Below, in pieces: positions 56,921 to 64,000 of a DNA stretch of 64,000 nt. Source of the stretch: Streptomyces sp. SLBN-118 (GTDB lineage: Bacteria > Actinomycetota > Actinomycetes > Streptomycetales > Streptomycetaceae); the NCBI RefSeq assembly GCF_006715635.1, contig NZ_VFNP01000002.1:310001-374000 (forward strand), read 5' to 3'. The notes under the pieces were generated by a model. It made no database searches. It saw only the letters and a list, made by a program, of their open reading frames with translations, and had not been told where the DNA came from. The position numbers and the translations under genes are program-made. Numbering within the stretch: the first letter of the stretch is position 1; every line of letters starts with the position of its first letter.

Positions 56921-58118
56921 CATCGCCGAGGAGTTGAACCGCTGGTTCGAGCAGGGCCGGGACTTCGCCGTCGCCACCGTCGTGGCCGTGGGCGGCAGCG
57001 CACCGCGCGGTCCCGGCGCCGCCCTCGCCGTCGACCGTCACGGCACCGCCATCGGTTCCGTCTCCGGCGGTTGCGTGGAAGGGGCCGTGTACGACCTGTG
57101 CGTCCAGGCGCTCCAGGACGGCCGAACGGTGCGCGAACAGTTCGGATACAGCGACGAGGACGCCTTCGCGGTGGGACTCACCTGCGGCGGCGTCATCGAA
57201 GTCCTGGTGACGCCAGTGCACGCGGACGTGCCAGTGTTCCGGGCAGGCGTGTCGGCCGCGGACCGAGGAGAGGCGGCGGCGCTCGCCCGGGTGGCCCGTG
57301 GCCCGGCCGAACTGCTGGGCAGGGCGCTGCTCGTCCGCCCCGACGGATCGTACGAGGGCAGCCTCGACGGACATCCGGAGCTGGACCGGACGGCGGCACA
57401 GGAAGCCCGCGCGATGCTGGACACCGGCCGCACCGGCAGCGTCGAGATCGCGGAGGACGGGTCACGCTGCCCGGACGGCGTGACACTGTTCGTGGAGTCG
57501 AGAGTGCCGCCTCCCCGGATGATCGTCTTCGGCGCCGTGGACTTCGCGGCGGCGCTCGTACGGGCGGGCAAGTTCCTCGGCTACCACGTGACCGTGTGCG
57601 ACGCCCGGCCGGTCTTCGCCACCCGCGTCCGCTTCCCCGACGCCGACGACCTCGTGGTCGACTGGCCGCACCGCTACCTCCGGCGTACCGCGACAGACCA
57701 ACGAACCGTCCTGTGTGTACTCACCCATGACGCCAAGTTCGACGTTCCTCTGCTGGAGACGGCCCTGCGGCTGCCTGTCGCGTTCGTCGGCGCGATGGGC
57801 TCGCGCCGGACCCACGAGGACCGCGACCGGCGCCTGCGCGAAGTCGGACTCGCCGACAGCGAGTTGGCACGACTTCACTCCCCGATCGGCCTCGATCTCG
57901 GCGCGCGCACCCCCGAGGAGACCGCCCTGTCCATCGCGGCGGAGATCGTCGCAGCGCGCCGGGGTGGGACGGGGGTTCCGCTGACGGATTCGGGGACGCT
58001 CATTCACCATGACGTCGACGGGAGGGAGGAAAGCGAGGACGGTGTTCGCCAAGGGAGCCGTCAGGACCCACGCGCCGGGCTCACGGTCATCGCTCGACGA
58101 GCACCGGCTGCTCGCTGA
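56913..58118 (+). CDS. XdhC/CoxI-family molybdenum-enzyme maturation factor
   Basis: 401 residues. XdhC domain ATVVAVGGSAPRGPGAALAVDRHGTAIGSVSGGCVEGAV and LTCGGVIEVLV. The Rossmann C-terminal domain is RMIVFGAVDFAAALVRAGKFLGYHVTVCDARPVFA, VLTHDAKFDVPLLETAL, VGAMGSRRTHEDRDRRL and SPIGLDLGARTPEETALSIAAEIVAARRGG. It binds the Mo cofactor and adds the terminal sulfur needed by the PaoABC-type complex. The GIV-like glycine motif in the Rossmann part reads FGAVD. The last ~35 residues run past the usual end and overlap the opposing gene by 32 bp. Confidence 0.9.
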   Translation: MLDIAEELNRWFEQGRDFAVATVVAVGGSAPRGPGAALAVDRHGTAIGSVSGGCVEGAVYDLCVQALQDGRTVREQFGYSDEDAFAVGLTCGGVIEVLVTPVHADVPVFRAGVSAADRGEAAALARVARGPAELLGRALLVRPDGSYEGSLDGHPELDRTAAQEARAMLDTGRTGSVEIAEDGSRCPDGVTLFVESRVPPPRMIVFGAVDFAAALVRAGKFLGYHVTVCDARPVFATRVRFPDADDLVVDWPHRYLRRTATDQRTVLCVLTHDAKFDVPLLETALRLPVAFVGAMGSRRTHEDRDRRLREVGLADSELARLHSPIGLDLGARTPEETALSIAAEIVAARRGGTGVPLTDSGTLIHHDVDGREESEDGVRQGSRQDPRAGLTVIARRAPAAR

Positions 58119-59046
58119 CCACCAGGGTGTCTCCGGGACGTACCGGCGTTGTCCCACCGTCGAGCCGGTGTACGGCCTTGGCATCCGGTTCCGCCGTCAT
58201 CGCGGCGGTGCCGGAATCGGTCCAGCGGATGACGGCCGGGTGATTTCGCTGCGGATCCGAGACGGTGAACTCGCACTGCCACACATTGCCGGGCAGATTG
58301 GCCGACAGGCCGTGACCGCACGAGCGGATCCGGGCGTGGACGAGCCAGCGCTGCAACTGCTCCACGGCCAGCGCCGCCCGTGTCGGAGGGCCGCCTTCGG
58401 CCTGCAGCACGATCGGAATCTTTGTCCCGCCCCAGTTGTAGAAGTACATGCGTTCCACGTTCACCGCGTGCGCGTACAGGCCCACCAGATAGAAACGAAC
58501 GGCGTAGTTGGTCGCTCGCACGCTGTCCAAGGAGCCCTGCAGCGGGATTTCGTACATTGTTCCCGTGCTCCACAGGCGTGGGTGGACCCCGGCGGCGTGC
58601 AGGACCCGGTCCACCTTGCTGGTGAGACCGAGCATGGTCTCCGGCGGGTCCGATGCCGTGCGCTGATAGAGCTTGATTCCCGCGACGTCGCAGTAACCGT
58701 AGCCGCCGAGCTCCGCGAAGCGCCGCAGCACCGCCAAGCCGCCGGGCTCCCACAGCCGCCCCATCCCCGGGCACACCACGGTCGCCTTCGGGTCGGCTGC
58801 CCTGATGATCCGGCCGGCGCGACGGGTCATCTCGACCAGCGTCTCGACCCTGCCGTTGTAGAAACGGCGATCGTTGGCCAGCACCCACAGTTCGTACGCG
58901 TCGATGCGCGCCCGATACCGGTGGACAACAGCCTTTACGAAGGCGTCCCAGTCGGCGAGGCTGTCCGGCGGGGCGGCACGGGAGCCGTCCTCGTACGGTC
59001 CGGCCGGGCCGTTCGGGGCGGCCCACCGGGGTGTGCCGCCCATCAC
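58087..59046 (-). pseudogene. GH39/GH5-like glycosidase, N-terminally truncated
   Basis: The readable part is a TIM-barrel glycosidase: SLFVMGGTPRWAAPN, DWDAFVKAVVHRYRARIDAYELWVLAND (the N of the usual WNEPN region is altered to LAND), VCPGMGRLWEP, VAGIKLYQRT, RLWSTGTMYEIP and VERMYFYNWGG. The acid/base Glu of WNEPN is missing and the nucleophile TE is changed. Upstream of 59046 the frame has only scraps (VEAAQRAS) mixed with another frame, so barrel strands 1-2 and any signal peptide are lost. It might still be translated from ATG 59046 but is unlikely to be an active enzyme. Confidence 0.6.
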
Positions 59047-59293
59047 GAACAGGGACGCCCGCTGCGCCGCTTCAACTCCTCGAGAAGCGTCCCCAACTCC
59101 TCGTCGTACGGACGTCCTTCAGCCATGTCCCCCGCCCCCGGTCCGGTGCCGGCCCCCACCGTCGCGCGTAGAGTACCGCCCCGGCCCAAAACCGCCATCC
59201 CGTTCTGCGCGGCCTCCGCAACCGGCGTTTCAACCAGCTGTCATAGCGGTTGCGGGGTGGTGGGCAACACCAGGCTGCGACCGGCCAACACAC

Positions 59294-59767
59294 TCAGCCC
59301 GCGGAGGTCGTCCGGTACCGTCCGCGGAACTCCGCCAGCAGTTCGTCAGTCACCTCGGCGCCTTCGGCCACCGCCGCGTGCACCTCGCGGAAGTACCCCT
59401 CATAACCGGCAGGAGTGTAGAGGCACAGAGCTCGCACGGTCTCCGTGCCGGCATTGCGGAATCCGTGAGGTGTGCCGCGCACCGCGGCCAACAGGTCACC
59501 GGGGCCGGCAGTCACCTCACCGTCCCCGTTGTGGAGGGTCAACTCCCCCTCCAGGACGTAGAAGTACTCGTCGTGTCCGCGGTGGACATGGGGACGGGCG
59601 CCGACGATCCCCGGTCCCAGGGTGAACTCCTCAAAGGCGAACCGGCCTTCGGTGTGCTCGGCGGTCAGCCGGAAGAAGTGCTCGACCCCCGCCACATCGA
59701 TCAACTCCCCCTCTTCGGAACGGCGAAAGAGCGGGCGACGAACGGACGATTCATACTCGATCATCAT
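59294..59767 (-). CDS. single-domain cupin
   Basis: 157 residues. Cupin motif 1 is GARPHVHRGHDEYFYVLEGELTLHNGDG and motif 2 is GPGDLLAAVRGTPHGFRNAG, giving His, His, Glu and His metal ligands. The C-terminal ~45 residues (YEGYFREVHAAVAEGAEVTDELLAEFRGRY) form helices often seen in quercetinase-like cupins, so a dioxygenase is possible. ATG at 59767 or 59764; no strong ribosome site. Confidence 0.88.
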   Translation of the reverse strand: MMIEYESSVRRPLFRRSEEGELIDVAGVEHFFRLTAEHTEGRFAFEEFTLGPGIVGARPHVHRGHDEYFYVLEGELTLHNGDGEVTAGPGDLLAAVRGTPHGFRNAGTETVRALCLYTPAGYEGYFREVHAAVAEGAEVTDELLAEFRGRYRTTSAG

Positions 59768-60073
59768 CGCATGATGGCAGAGATCAGCATGGAGCGCGCC
59801 GGCGGCGGCTGTGGCCCTCTGGGCGGCCTCGTCAACAACCGGCTCGGCCTCCCGGCGAAGGCCGGAAACGCGATCACCTTGTCCGCGTACTACACCTTCA
59901 AGACGTACGACCAGCTTCCGCCGCGCTGACGTCGTCCGCGGCGTGGCCTCGGCGTGTCGGCCCAGGTGTATTGACCCGCAGAATTGGTCGCGTGACTACT
60001 CCCCGTGAGACCGGCAGGCCGGGAGTCCGATCCGCTCCCGTTTCGCCGGCCTATTCCTGGGGACTCGGAGCTA

Positions 60074-60237
60074 AAGGGCTGTCCCGCAATACCCGCCGGG
60101 CGCGCGACGACAGCTACGGCACCTCGCTGCGTTGTCGAATGGCCCGAATACGCCCAGTATGAGGACGACTCTCCGCCTTGCGATGCACCGCATCTGACGC
60201 CGCGCGCTCATCCGCCGGGTATTGCGGGACAGCCCTT
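60074..60237. repeat. MITE-like element with 22-bp perfect terminal inverted repeats
   Basis: AAGGGCTGTCCCGCAATACCCG at 60074 is the exact reverse complement of the 22 bases at 60216-60237. The 164-bp element has no coding capacity. Such non-autonomous elements are moved by transposases elsewhere in the genome. A target duplication is not clear. It lies one base before the next element. Confidence 0.8.
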
Positions 60238-60238
60238 A

Positions 60239-60324
60239 GGTCTGTCGTTTGGATCAGGCCGGATCAGTGAGCGGCCCGCCGCGGAGCAGGGCACGCGAGC
60301 CCGGCAAGATCCAAACGACAGACC
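60239..60324. repeat. MITE-like element with 17-bp perfect terminal inverted repeats
   Basis: GGTCTGTCGTTTGGATC (60239-60255) and GATCCAAACGACAGACC (60308-60324) are perfect inverted ends of an 86-bp element. Related copies occur at 33870-34081 and 42654-42693. It ends 40 bp before the epimerase start, so it forms part of that gene's leader. Confidence 0.8.
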
Positions 60325-60364
60325 CCAAGGCCGGGGGGTCGTCACCAACGGCAGGGAGTACCCC

Positions 60365-61402
60365 ATGAGCCCGGAATCAGGACTGCGGGTCGTCGTCACC
60401 GGGGCCACCGGCAACGTCGGTACCAGCGTCGTGCGAACTCTCGCGGACGCCGACCGGATCGCCTCCGTACTGGGACTCGCGCGCAGGGTTCCCGAGATGA
60501 CAGCCTCCAAGACGAAGTGGGCCGCCGTGGATCTGGCCCAGGACGCCGACACGGACCGGCTGACAGACCTGTTCGCAGGGGCCGACGCGGTTATTCATCT
60601 GGCCTGGCGCTTCCAGCCGACCCATGGCCCGGTGGTCACATGGAGAACAAACGTTCTCGGCTCGCTGAGGGTCTTCGAGGCCGTCGCGGCTGCCGGCGTG
60701 CCCGCCTTGGTGCACGCGTCCTCGGTCGGCGCGTATTCGCCGGGGCCGAAGACGGAACCCGGTGTCGATGAATCCTGGCCCACCCACGGCTGGCCGGATG
60801 CCGCGTACTGCCGCGAGAAGGCCTATCTCGAACGGGCTCTTGACACCTATGAGCTGCAGCATCCGGATATCCGCGTGGTGCGGATGCGGCCCGGATTCCT
60901 GTTCAAGGAAGGCGCTGCGAGCGAACAGCGGCGCATCTTCGGCGGCCGCTTCATGCCCGGGCCGCTGATCCGGCCTGCTCTGCTGCCCGTCGTACCGGCC
61001 CTGGAAGGCCTGCGTTTCCAGGTGCTGCACACCGACGACGCGGCCCAGGCCTACCTCCAGGCCGTGCTGCGAGACGTGCGGGGCGCGTTCAACCTGGCCG
61101 GAGTTCCGCCCGTCGACGCGGAGGTGCTGGGCGAGCTTCTTCAGGCCAAGGTCGTACGGGTGCCTCGGCAACTGGTGCGCGCCGCACTGTCGACGGCCTG
61201 GGGACTGCATCTGGCACCGGCGTCACCCCATCTGTTCGACGCGGTGCTGCGACTGCCTCTCCTCGATACGTCTCGCGCGCACAGCGAGCTGGACTGGCAG
61301 CCCACCCGTTCCTCCACCGAGGCGATCGAGGAGTTCCTGCGCGGTGTACGGCAGGGCAGCGGTGAGCCCACTCCGCCGCTGGTGGGCCACAAGGCGGGCT
61401 GA
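60365..61402 (+). CDS. NAD-dependent epimerase/dehydratase (extended SDR)
   Basis: 345 residues. Cofactor motif VVVTGATGNVGTSVVRTL, then DLAQDADTDRLTDLFAGADAVIHLAWRFQP, active-site Ser in LVHASSVGAYSPG, and the YxxxK pair as YCREKAYLE. VRMRPGFLFKEGA and VLHTDDAAQAYLQAV are typical of sugar-nucleotide or terpenoid-type extended SDRs. AGGGAG precedes the ATG. The promoter region is occupied by two MITE-like repeats, so its expression may depend on them. Substrate unknown. Confidence 0.9.
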   Translation: MSPESGLRVVVTGATGNVGTSVVRTLADADRIASVLGLARRVPEMTASKTKWAAVDLAQDADTDRLTDLFAGADAVIHLAWRFQPTHGPVVTWRTNVLGSLRVFEAVAAAGVPALVHASSVGAYSPGPKTEPGVDESWPTHGWPDAAYCREKAYLERALDTYELQHPDIRVVRMRPGFLFKEGAASEQRRIFGGRFMPGPLIRPALLPVVPALEGLRFQVLHTDDAAQAYLQAVLRDVRGAFNLAGVPPVDAEVLGELLQAKVVRVPRQLVRAALSTAWGLHLAPASPHLFDAVLRLPLLDTSRAHSELDWQPTRSSTEAIEEFLRGVRQGSGEPTPPLVGHKAG

Positions 61403-61435
61403 ACAGTGGTGGGTCACAAGCCGAACCGCCTCGCA

Positions 61436-61714
61436 TCACCTGGGCAGCAACGGCCCCAGCGGCCCCAGGTCGATGTTGAGGTCTTCCGGCTCCAGGCCGA
61501 ACTTCTCTCTCAGGAGCTCCATCCGGTCCTCAAGCAGCATCAGGGTGAGCCCGATCCGTTCCTCCTGCGCCTCGGTCAGGTCCCCCACCTCCACGCGGCG
61601 CAGCGCCTGCCGCTCCATGAGCTGGCGCAGGAGTTCCACCACGGTCAGGACCAGCGCGGCGAGATCGCGTTCGACGGTGTCGGGATTTAGGGTGACCCTT
61701 CGCCTGTCGCTCAA
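61436..61714 (-). CDS. gvpK: gas vesicle protein GvpK
   Basis: 92 residues: RVTLNPDTVERDLAALVLTVVELLRQLMERQALRRVEVGDLTEAQEERIGLTLMLLEDRMELLREKFGLEPEDLNIDLGPLGPLL, the GvpK domain. The start is a TTG that overlaps the gvpS stop (TTGA), with GGGAGGAG upstream. GvpK is a minor component needed for vesicle assembly or shape in other bacteria. It is the last gene of the cluster. Longer minus-strand readings to 61915 merely run antisense-frame through gvpS. Confidence 0.92.
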   Translation of the reverse strand: MSDRRRVTLNPDTVERDLAALVLTVVELLRQLMERQALRRVEVGDLTEAQEERIGLTLMLLEDRMELLREKFGLEPEDLNIDLGPLGPLLPR

Positions 61715-61908
61715 GTGTGCTCCTCCCAAGGGACTGCGATTCGCTCGTTCACCGAGCTGACCAGCGCATTGAGATCGATGCGTACGAGATCGATGTCGGC
61801 GATCCGCAAGGTGATGTGGCCGGTTATCACAACGCCGCCCGCGAGCAGCCGGTCGAGCAGATCGACCAGCGCGATTTCGCGGTGGGCAAGCGGCGCCGGG
61901 GCGGTCAC
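61711..61908 (-). CDS. gvpS: gas vesicle protein GvpS (GvpA/J-like)
   Basis: 65 residues: HREIALVDLLDRLLAGGVVITGHITLRIADIDLVRIDLNALVSSV, the hydrophobic GvpA-type helix-hairpin-helix that packs into the vesicle wall or its tips. The GTG start overlaps the gvpL stop by GTGA. By position (F-G-J-L-S-K order of S. coelicolor) this is GvpS rather than the main structural GvpA. Confidence 0.88.
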   Translation of the reverse strand: MTAPAPLAHREIALVDLLDRLLAGGVVITGHITLRIADIDLVRIDLNALVSSVNERIAVPWEEHT

Positions 61909-62705
61909 CGGTCACCCGCCCCGACCGTGGGCTCGAGCGTGAACTCGCCAGTGAAGGAGTACGGGGCCCAAGGCCCGGTCAACACCACTCGTATTCCGGG
62001 CTCCTGCGGTCGCAGCTCGTCCAGGCTCTGCACAAAGGCCACACTCTCTTCACGGGGAACGAGATAAGCGGCGTTGAGGACGTTGTGGCCGGGCGACCCG
62101 GAGAGCCGGCCCTGCTGCGGGCGGTGCAGCCTGTCCGCCTCCGCGTGGCGCGAGAGTACCTCGTGCAGCCGCCGCGACACCGCGTCGGCGCGCTCCCAGG
62201 TTCCCTCGTCGGCTCGGCGCTGCTGAAGGCGCCTGCGCAGGTAGTCGCGTCCGCTCGACGCGGCGGCGGGCCTGGTCACAGGCGCGGCAGCCGCAGCTCG
62301 GGGTTGGGGAGTTTCCGCATACACCTTGACGCCCCATTCGACGCGCCCGTCGAGCCTGTCCAGCGTGCGGACGAACCGGTCGTGGCCCGAGTCGATCAGC
62401 CGTCGCACCCCGTTGTCGTCCCGGCAGACGGTGGCGAGCCGCAGCGGCAGCGGACTGGTCAGCGAAGCGAGGGCCGCGACCACGGCCTGGTGTGCGCGGG
62501 CGGTCCCGCTCAGCCAGTCGAGGTCTTCGAGATGGGCACGGAGCGGGATTTCGTCGAAGTCGTCGGCGGGCACCGCGGACACGACGGCGATGAGGTCCCT
62601 GTGGAACAGCGGATACGGGCGTGCGGCCGCCACTCCGCGGAGATCTTCGCCCAGCGGCACGCCGAAGGGGCGGGACACGGCGTACACATACCTCAGCTCG
62701 TTCAT
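61905..62705 (-). CDS. gvpL: gas vesicle protein GvpL (GvpL/GvpF family)
   Basis: 266 residues. RYVYAVSRPF opens the GvpL/F domain; LFHRDLIAVVSAVPADDFDE, AHQAVVAALASLTSPLPLRLATVCRDDNGVRRLI, WGVKVYAE and VVLTGPWAPYSFTGEF are family landmarks. An Ala/Pro linker (RAAAAAPVTRPAAA) lies in the middle. The family are accessory proteins that chaperone GvpA or nucleate assembly. ATGA overlap with the gvpJ stop. Confidence 0.92.
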   Translation of the reverse strand: MNELRYVYAVSRPFGVPLGEDLRGVAAARPYPLFHRDLIAVVSAVPADDFDEIPLRAHLEDLDWLSGTARAHQAVVAALASLTSPLPLRLATVCRDDNGVRRLIDSGHDRFVRTLDRLDGRVEWGVKVYAETPQPRAAAAAPVTRPAAASSGRDYLRRRLQQRRADEGTWERADAVSRRLHEVLSRHAEADRLHRPQQGRLSGSPGHNVLNAAYLVPREESVAFVQSLDELRPQEPGIRVVLTGPWAPYSFTGEFTLEPTVGAGDR

Positions 62706-63040
62706 GCCGACTCCCTCCCGTCCCCACTGGGTCGGGCAACCGATTCCAGTTCCGTGATGCGGCGCTGCAACCGCTCATTCTCTTCAGCCAGTTCGCGGCG
62801 CCGGGCGCCCGAGGAGAGCGCAGGATCGTCCTCCCACCAGTCGATCCCCATTTCCTTGGCCTTGTCGACGGAAGCAACGATCAGGCGGAGTTTGATCGTC
62901 AGGAGCTCGATGTCCAGGAGATTGATGCGGATGTCGCCCGCTATCACGATTCCCTTGTCGAGTACGCGCTCGAGGATGTCGGCGAGGTTCGCGCCCGCGG
63001 AGTCGCCAAAGGCGTCCGGGAGCTTGCTTGCGGTGGTCAT
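62702..63040 (-). CDS. gvpJ: gas vesicle protein GvpJ
   Basis: 112 residues. The GvpA-like core is NLADILERVLDKGIVIAGDIRINLLDIELLTIKLRLIVASVDKAKEMGIDWWEDD, followed by a charged coiled-coil tail (LAEENERLQRRITELESV) typical of GvpJ. A minor tip or shape-determining subunit. Stop and start overlap neighbours by ATGA. Confidence 0.92.
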   Translation of the reverse strand: MTTASKLPDAFGDSAGANLADILERVLDKGIVIAGDIRINLLDIELLTIKLRLIVASVDKAKEMGIDWWEDDPALSSGARRRELAEENERLQRRITELESVARPSGDGRESA

Positions 63041-63285
63041 CGGGTTCCTTGCTCTCTGTTCTGCGTGATCTGCAGCCGCTCCAGAAGTTCGTCCTCGCGC
63101 CGGTCGAATTCGCCTTCGCCGATCTCACCGGCATCCAACTGCGCTGCGAGAACGGCCAGTTCGCCCTGAATGGCTGCCGGGTCGTAGTACTGCCGTTCCG
63201 CCTCATCCACCACCTGCCGCAGCACCCAGAGAGTGCCGCGTACAGGTGCGGCGGGCAGCATCAGCAACTCTGAGAACAGCCCCAT
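63037..63285 (-). CDS. gvpG: gas vesicle protein GvpG
   Basis: 82 residues: LFSELLMLPAAPVRGTLWVLRQVVDEAERQYYDPAAIQGELAVLAAQLDAGEIGEGEFDRREDELLERL, a helical GvpG domain. Required accessory protein that works with GvpF and GvpL. It starts 4 bp after the gvpF stop and overlaps gvpJ by ATGA. Confidence 0.93.
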   Translation of the reverse strand: MGLFSELLMLPAAPVRGTLWVLRQVVDEAERQYYDPAAIQGELAVLAAQLDAGEIGEGEFDRREDELLERLQITQNREQGTR

Positions 63286-63288
63286 CGC

Positions 63289-64000
63289 TCACTCCACAAA
63301 GCTGTACGGAGGAAGGGGCCCGGTCACCGTCAGTACCAGGTGCGGCTGGTGTGTCCGCAGCTCGTCGACCGCGTTCAGGAAGGCGGCGGCGCGTGTGCGG
63401 GCCACGAGGAAGGAGAGGTTCGTCAGCCATCCGGCGCTGTGCGGTCCGGCGCTCACTTCCTCGGCCGCCCGTTCGAGAGCCGCCCGCACCACATCGGCGT
63501 CCGAGGTCTCGCGCAGCTGCACGGCTTTCGCGATGCGCTCGCCGAGCTGCATCTTCTGCTGGTGCGAACCTCCGCCGGCGGTCCGGTTCGCCTCGGCCGT
63601 CGCACGCAGTGCCGGGTTGTCCGCGAGCACGCGGTGCAGGACGGACTGCTCGTCGTGGCTGGCTTTGACGTTGTATTCGCTCTTGCCGTCGAGTACCGCC
63701 AGCCGCTCAAGATAATGATCTTCACGTTCCTCGAGCACGGATGCCAGTGTCTGGTCATCGGGCGAGAGGCCGCCGAAGCGCAGCGGCAGTACCGTGCCCT
63801 CCTCGCCCGCCTCGCGCAACACGTTCTGGTGCGCCAGCAGATCGCGCCGCTTGGGCTTCAGATCATCGGGCGCGTCACTGACGAAGGCTGCCAGCCGGCC
63901 CTGCCGCAGGATGCGTACCGGCCGTGGTGGGTCGCCCACGCCGCTGGCCCTGTCCGGAAGGCTGGGGTGCGAGCTCCTCGCGATGCCGTAGACATACGTG
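63289..64000 (-). CDS. gvpF: gas vesicle protein GvpF, 5' end outside window
   Basis: The frame is open to the window edge and begins there with TYVYGIARSSHPSLPDRASGVG, so only a few N-terminal residues are missing. About 237 residues are visible: LRQGRLAAFVSDAPDDLKPKRRDLLAHQNVL, GTVLPLRFGGLS, YLERLAVLDGKSEYNVKASHDEQSVL, and the ending VLTVTGPLPPYSFVE match GvpL/GvpF. Order F-G-J-L-S-K is that of S. coelicolor; gvpO and gvpA should lie just beyond 64000. Confidence 0.93.
   Translation of the reverse strand, partial: TYVYGIARSSHPSLPDRASGVGDPPRPVRILRQGRLAAFVSDAPDDLKPKRRDLLAHQNVLREAGEEGTVLPLRFGGLSPDDQTLASVLEEREDHYLERLAVLDGKSEYNVKASHDEQSVLHRVLADNPALRATAEANRTAGGGSHQQKMQLGERIAKAVQLRETSDADVVRAALERAAEEVSAGPHSAGWLTNLSFLVARTRAAAFLNAVDELRTHQPHLVLTVTGPLPPYSFVE

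Noticed and set aside
59774..59929. Possible 51-aa plus-strand protein (MAEISMERAGGGCGPLGG...)
   Set aside because: No ribosome site, starts beside the divergent cupin start, and matches nothing; the evidence is too weak to list as a gene.

Overview
The window is high-GC actinobacterial DNA. Streptomyces is the likely source: third-position GC is very high, GTG and TTG starts and 4-base ATGA overlaps are common, and the gene content is typical (a gas-vesicle cluster in the S. coelicolor order, a CYP157-type P450, SpoIIE-type phosphatases, an ECF42-type sigma factor with its DGPF partner, a Rox-type rifampicin monooxygenase with its RAE motif). At least ten broken genes and several MITE-like repeats suggest an accessory chromosome-arm region rather than the conserved core. 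I cannot name a species.

Layout. 0-3.6 kb: a secreted triple-repeat protein, two decayed carbohydrate genes (aldose epimerase, GH15) and a cyclase-family hydrolase. 3.6-8.3 kb: RAE-controlled rifampicin monooxygenase, a DUF1801 protein, gluconokinase and a GMC oxidoreductase. 8.3-11 kb: a minus-strand operon (SDR, type II NADH dehydrogenase, cytochrome bd) in which the last two members are broken. 11-20 kb: two P450s, a broken lipoprotein gene, an ARMT1/DUF89 phosphatase, a GDSL lipase with a deleted PadR regulator, and the ECF/DGPF pair. 20-28 kb: a TetR-MFS operon with a symmetrical operator, a cupin, and a compact operon of a GlxA-type regulator, a ThDP enzyme, a SRPBCC protein and a KAS III-like enzyme. 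This last operon looks like an undescribed small biosynthetic locus.

28-42.6 kb: TetR, HIT hydrolase, secreted esterase and CSLREA beta-helix protein, an intact Fur/CatR-type regulator, a decayed second Fur gene (furA-like) directly before katG, a Ser/Thr kinase, an alpha/beta hydrolase with a 22-bp tandem-repeat array upstream, and a class A penicillin-binding protein. 42.7-48.8 kb: two PP2C/SpoIIE phosphatases, a membrane protein, and a PRC-barrel / small membrane / Asp23 set that looks like a general-stress group.

49.6-52.6 kb: a probable lasso-peptide locus, made of a 40-aa precursor, an intergenic hairpin, a cyclase without most of its glutaminase-like half, a fused RRE plus B2 protease, and an unknown fourth gene. 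52.3-58.1 kb: a TetR regulator with paired operators, divergent from a PaoABC-type molybdenum aldehyde oxidoreductase and its XdhC-like maturation factor. 58-61.4 kb: a truncated glycosidase, a cupin, two adjacent MITE-like elements and an NAD-dependent epimerase. 61.4-64 kb: gas-vesicle genes K, S, J, L, G and F on the minus strand; gvpF runs off the window. I saw no tRNA, rRNA, CRISPR array or intact transposase. Several frameshifts lie in C/G homopolymers, so some pseudogene calls could be sequencing errors.
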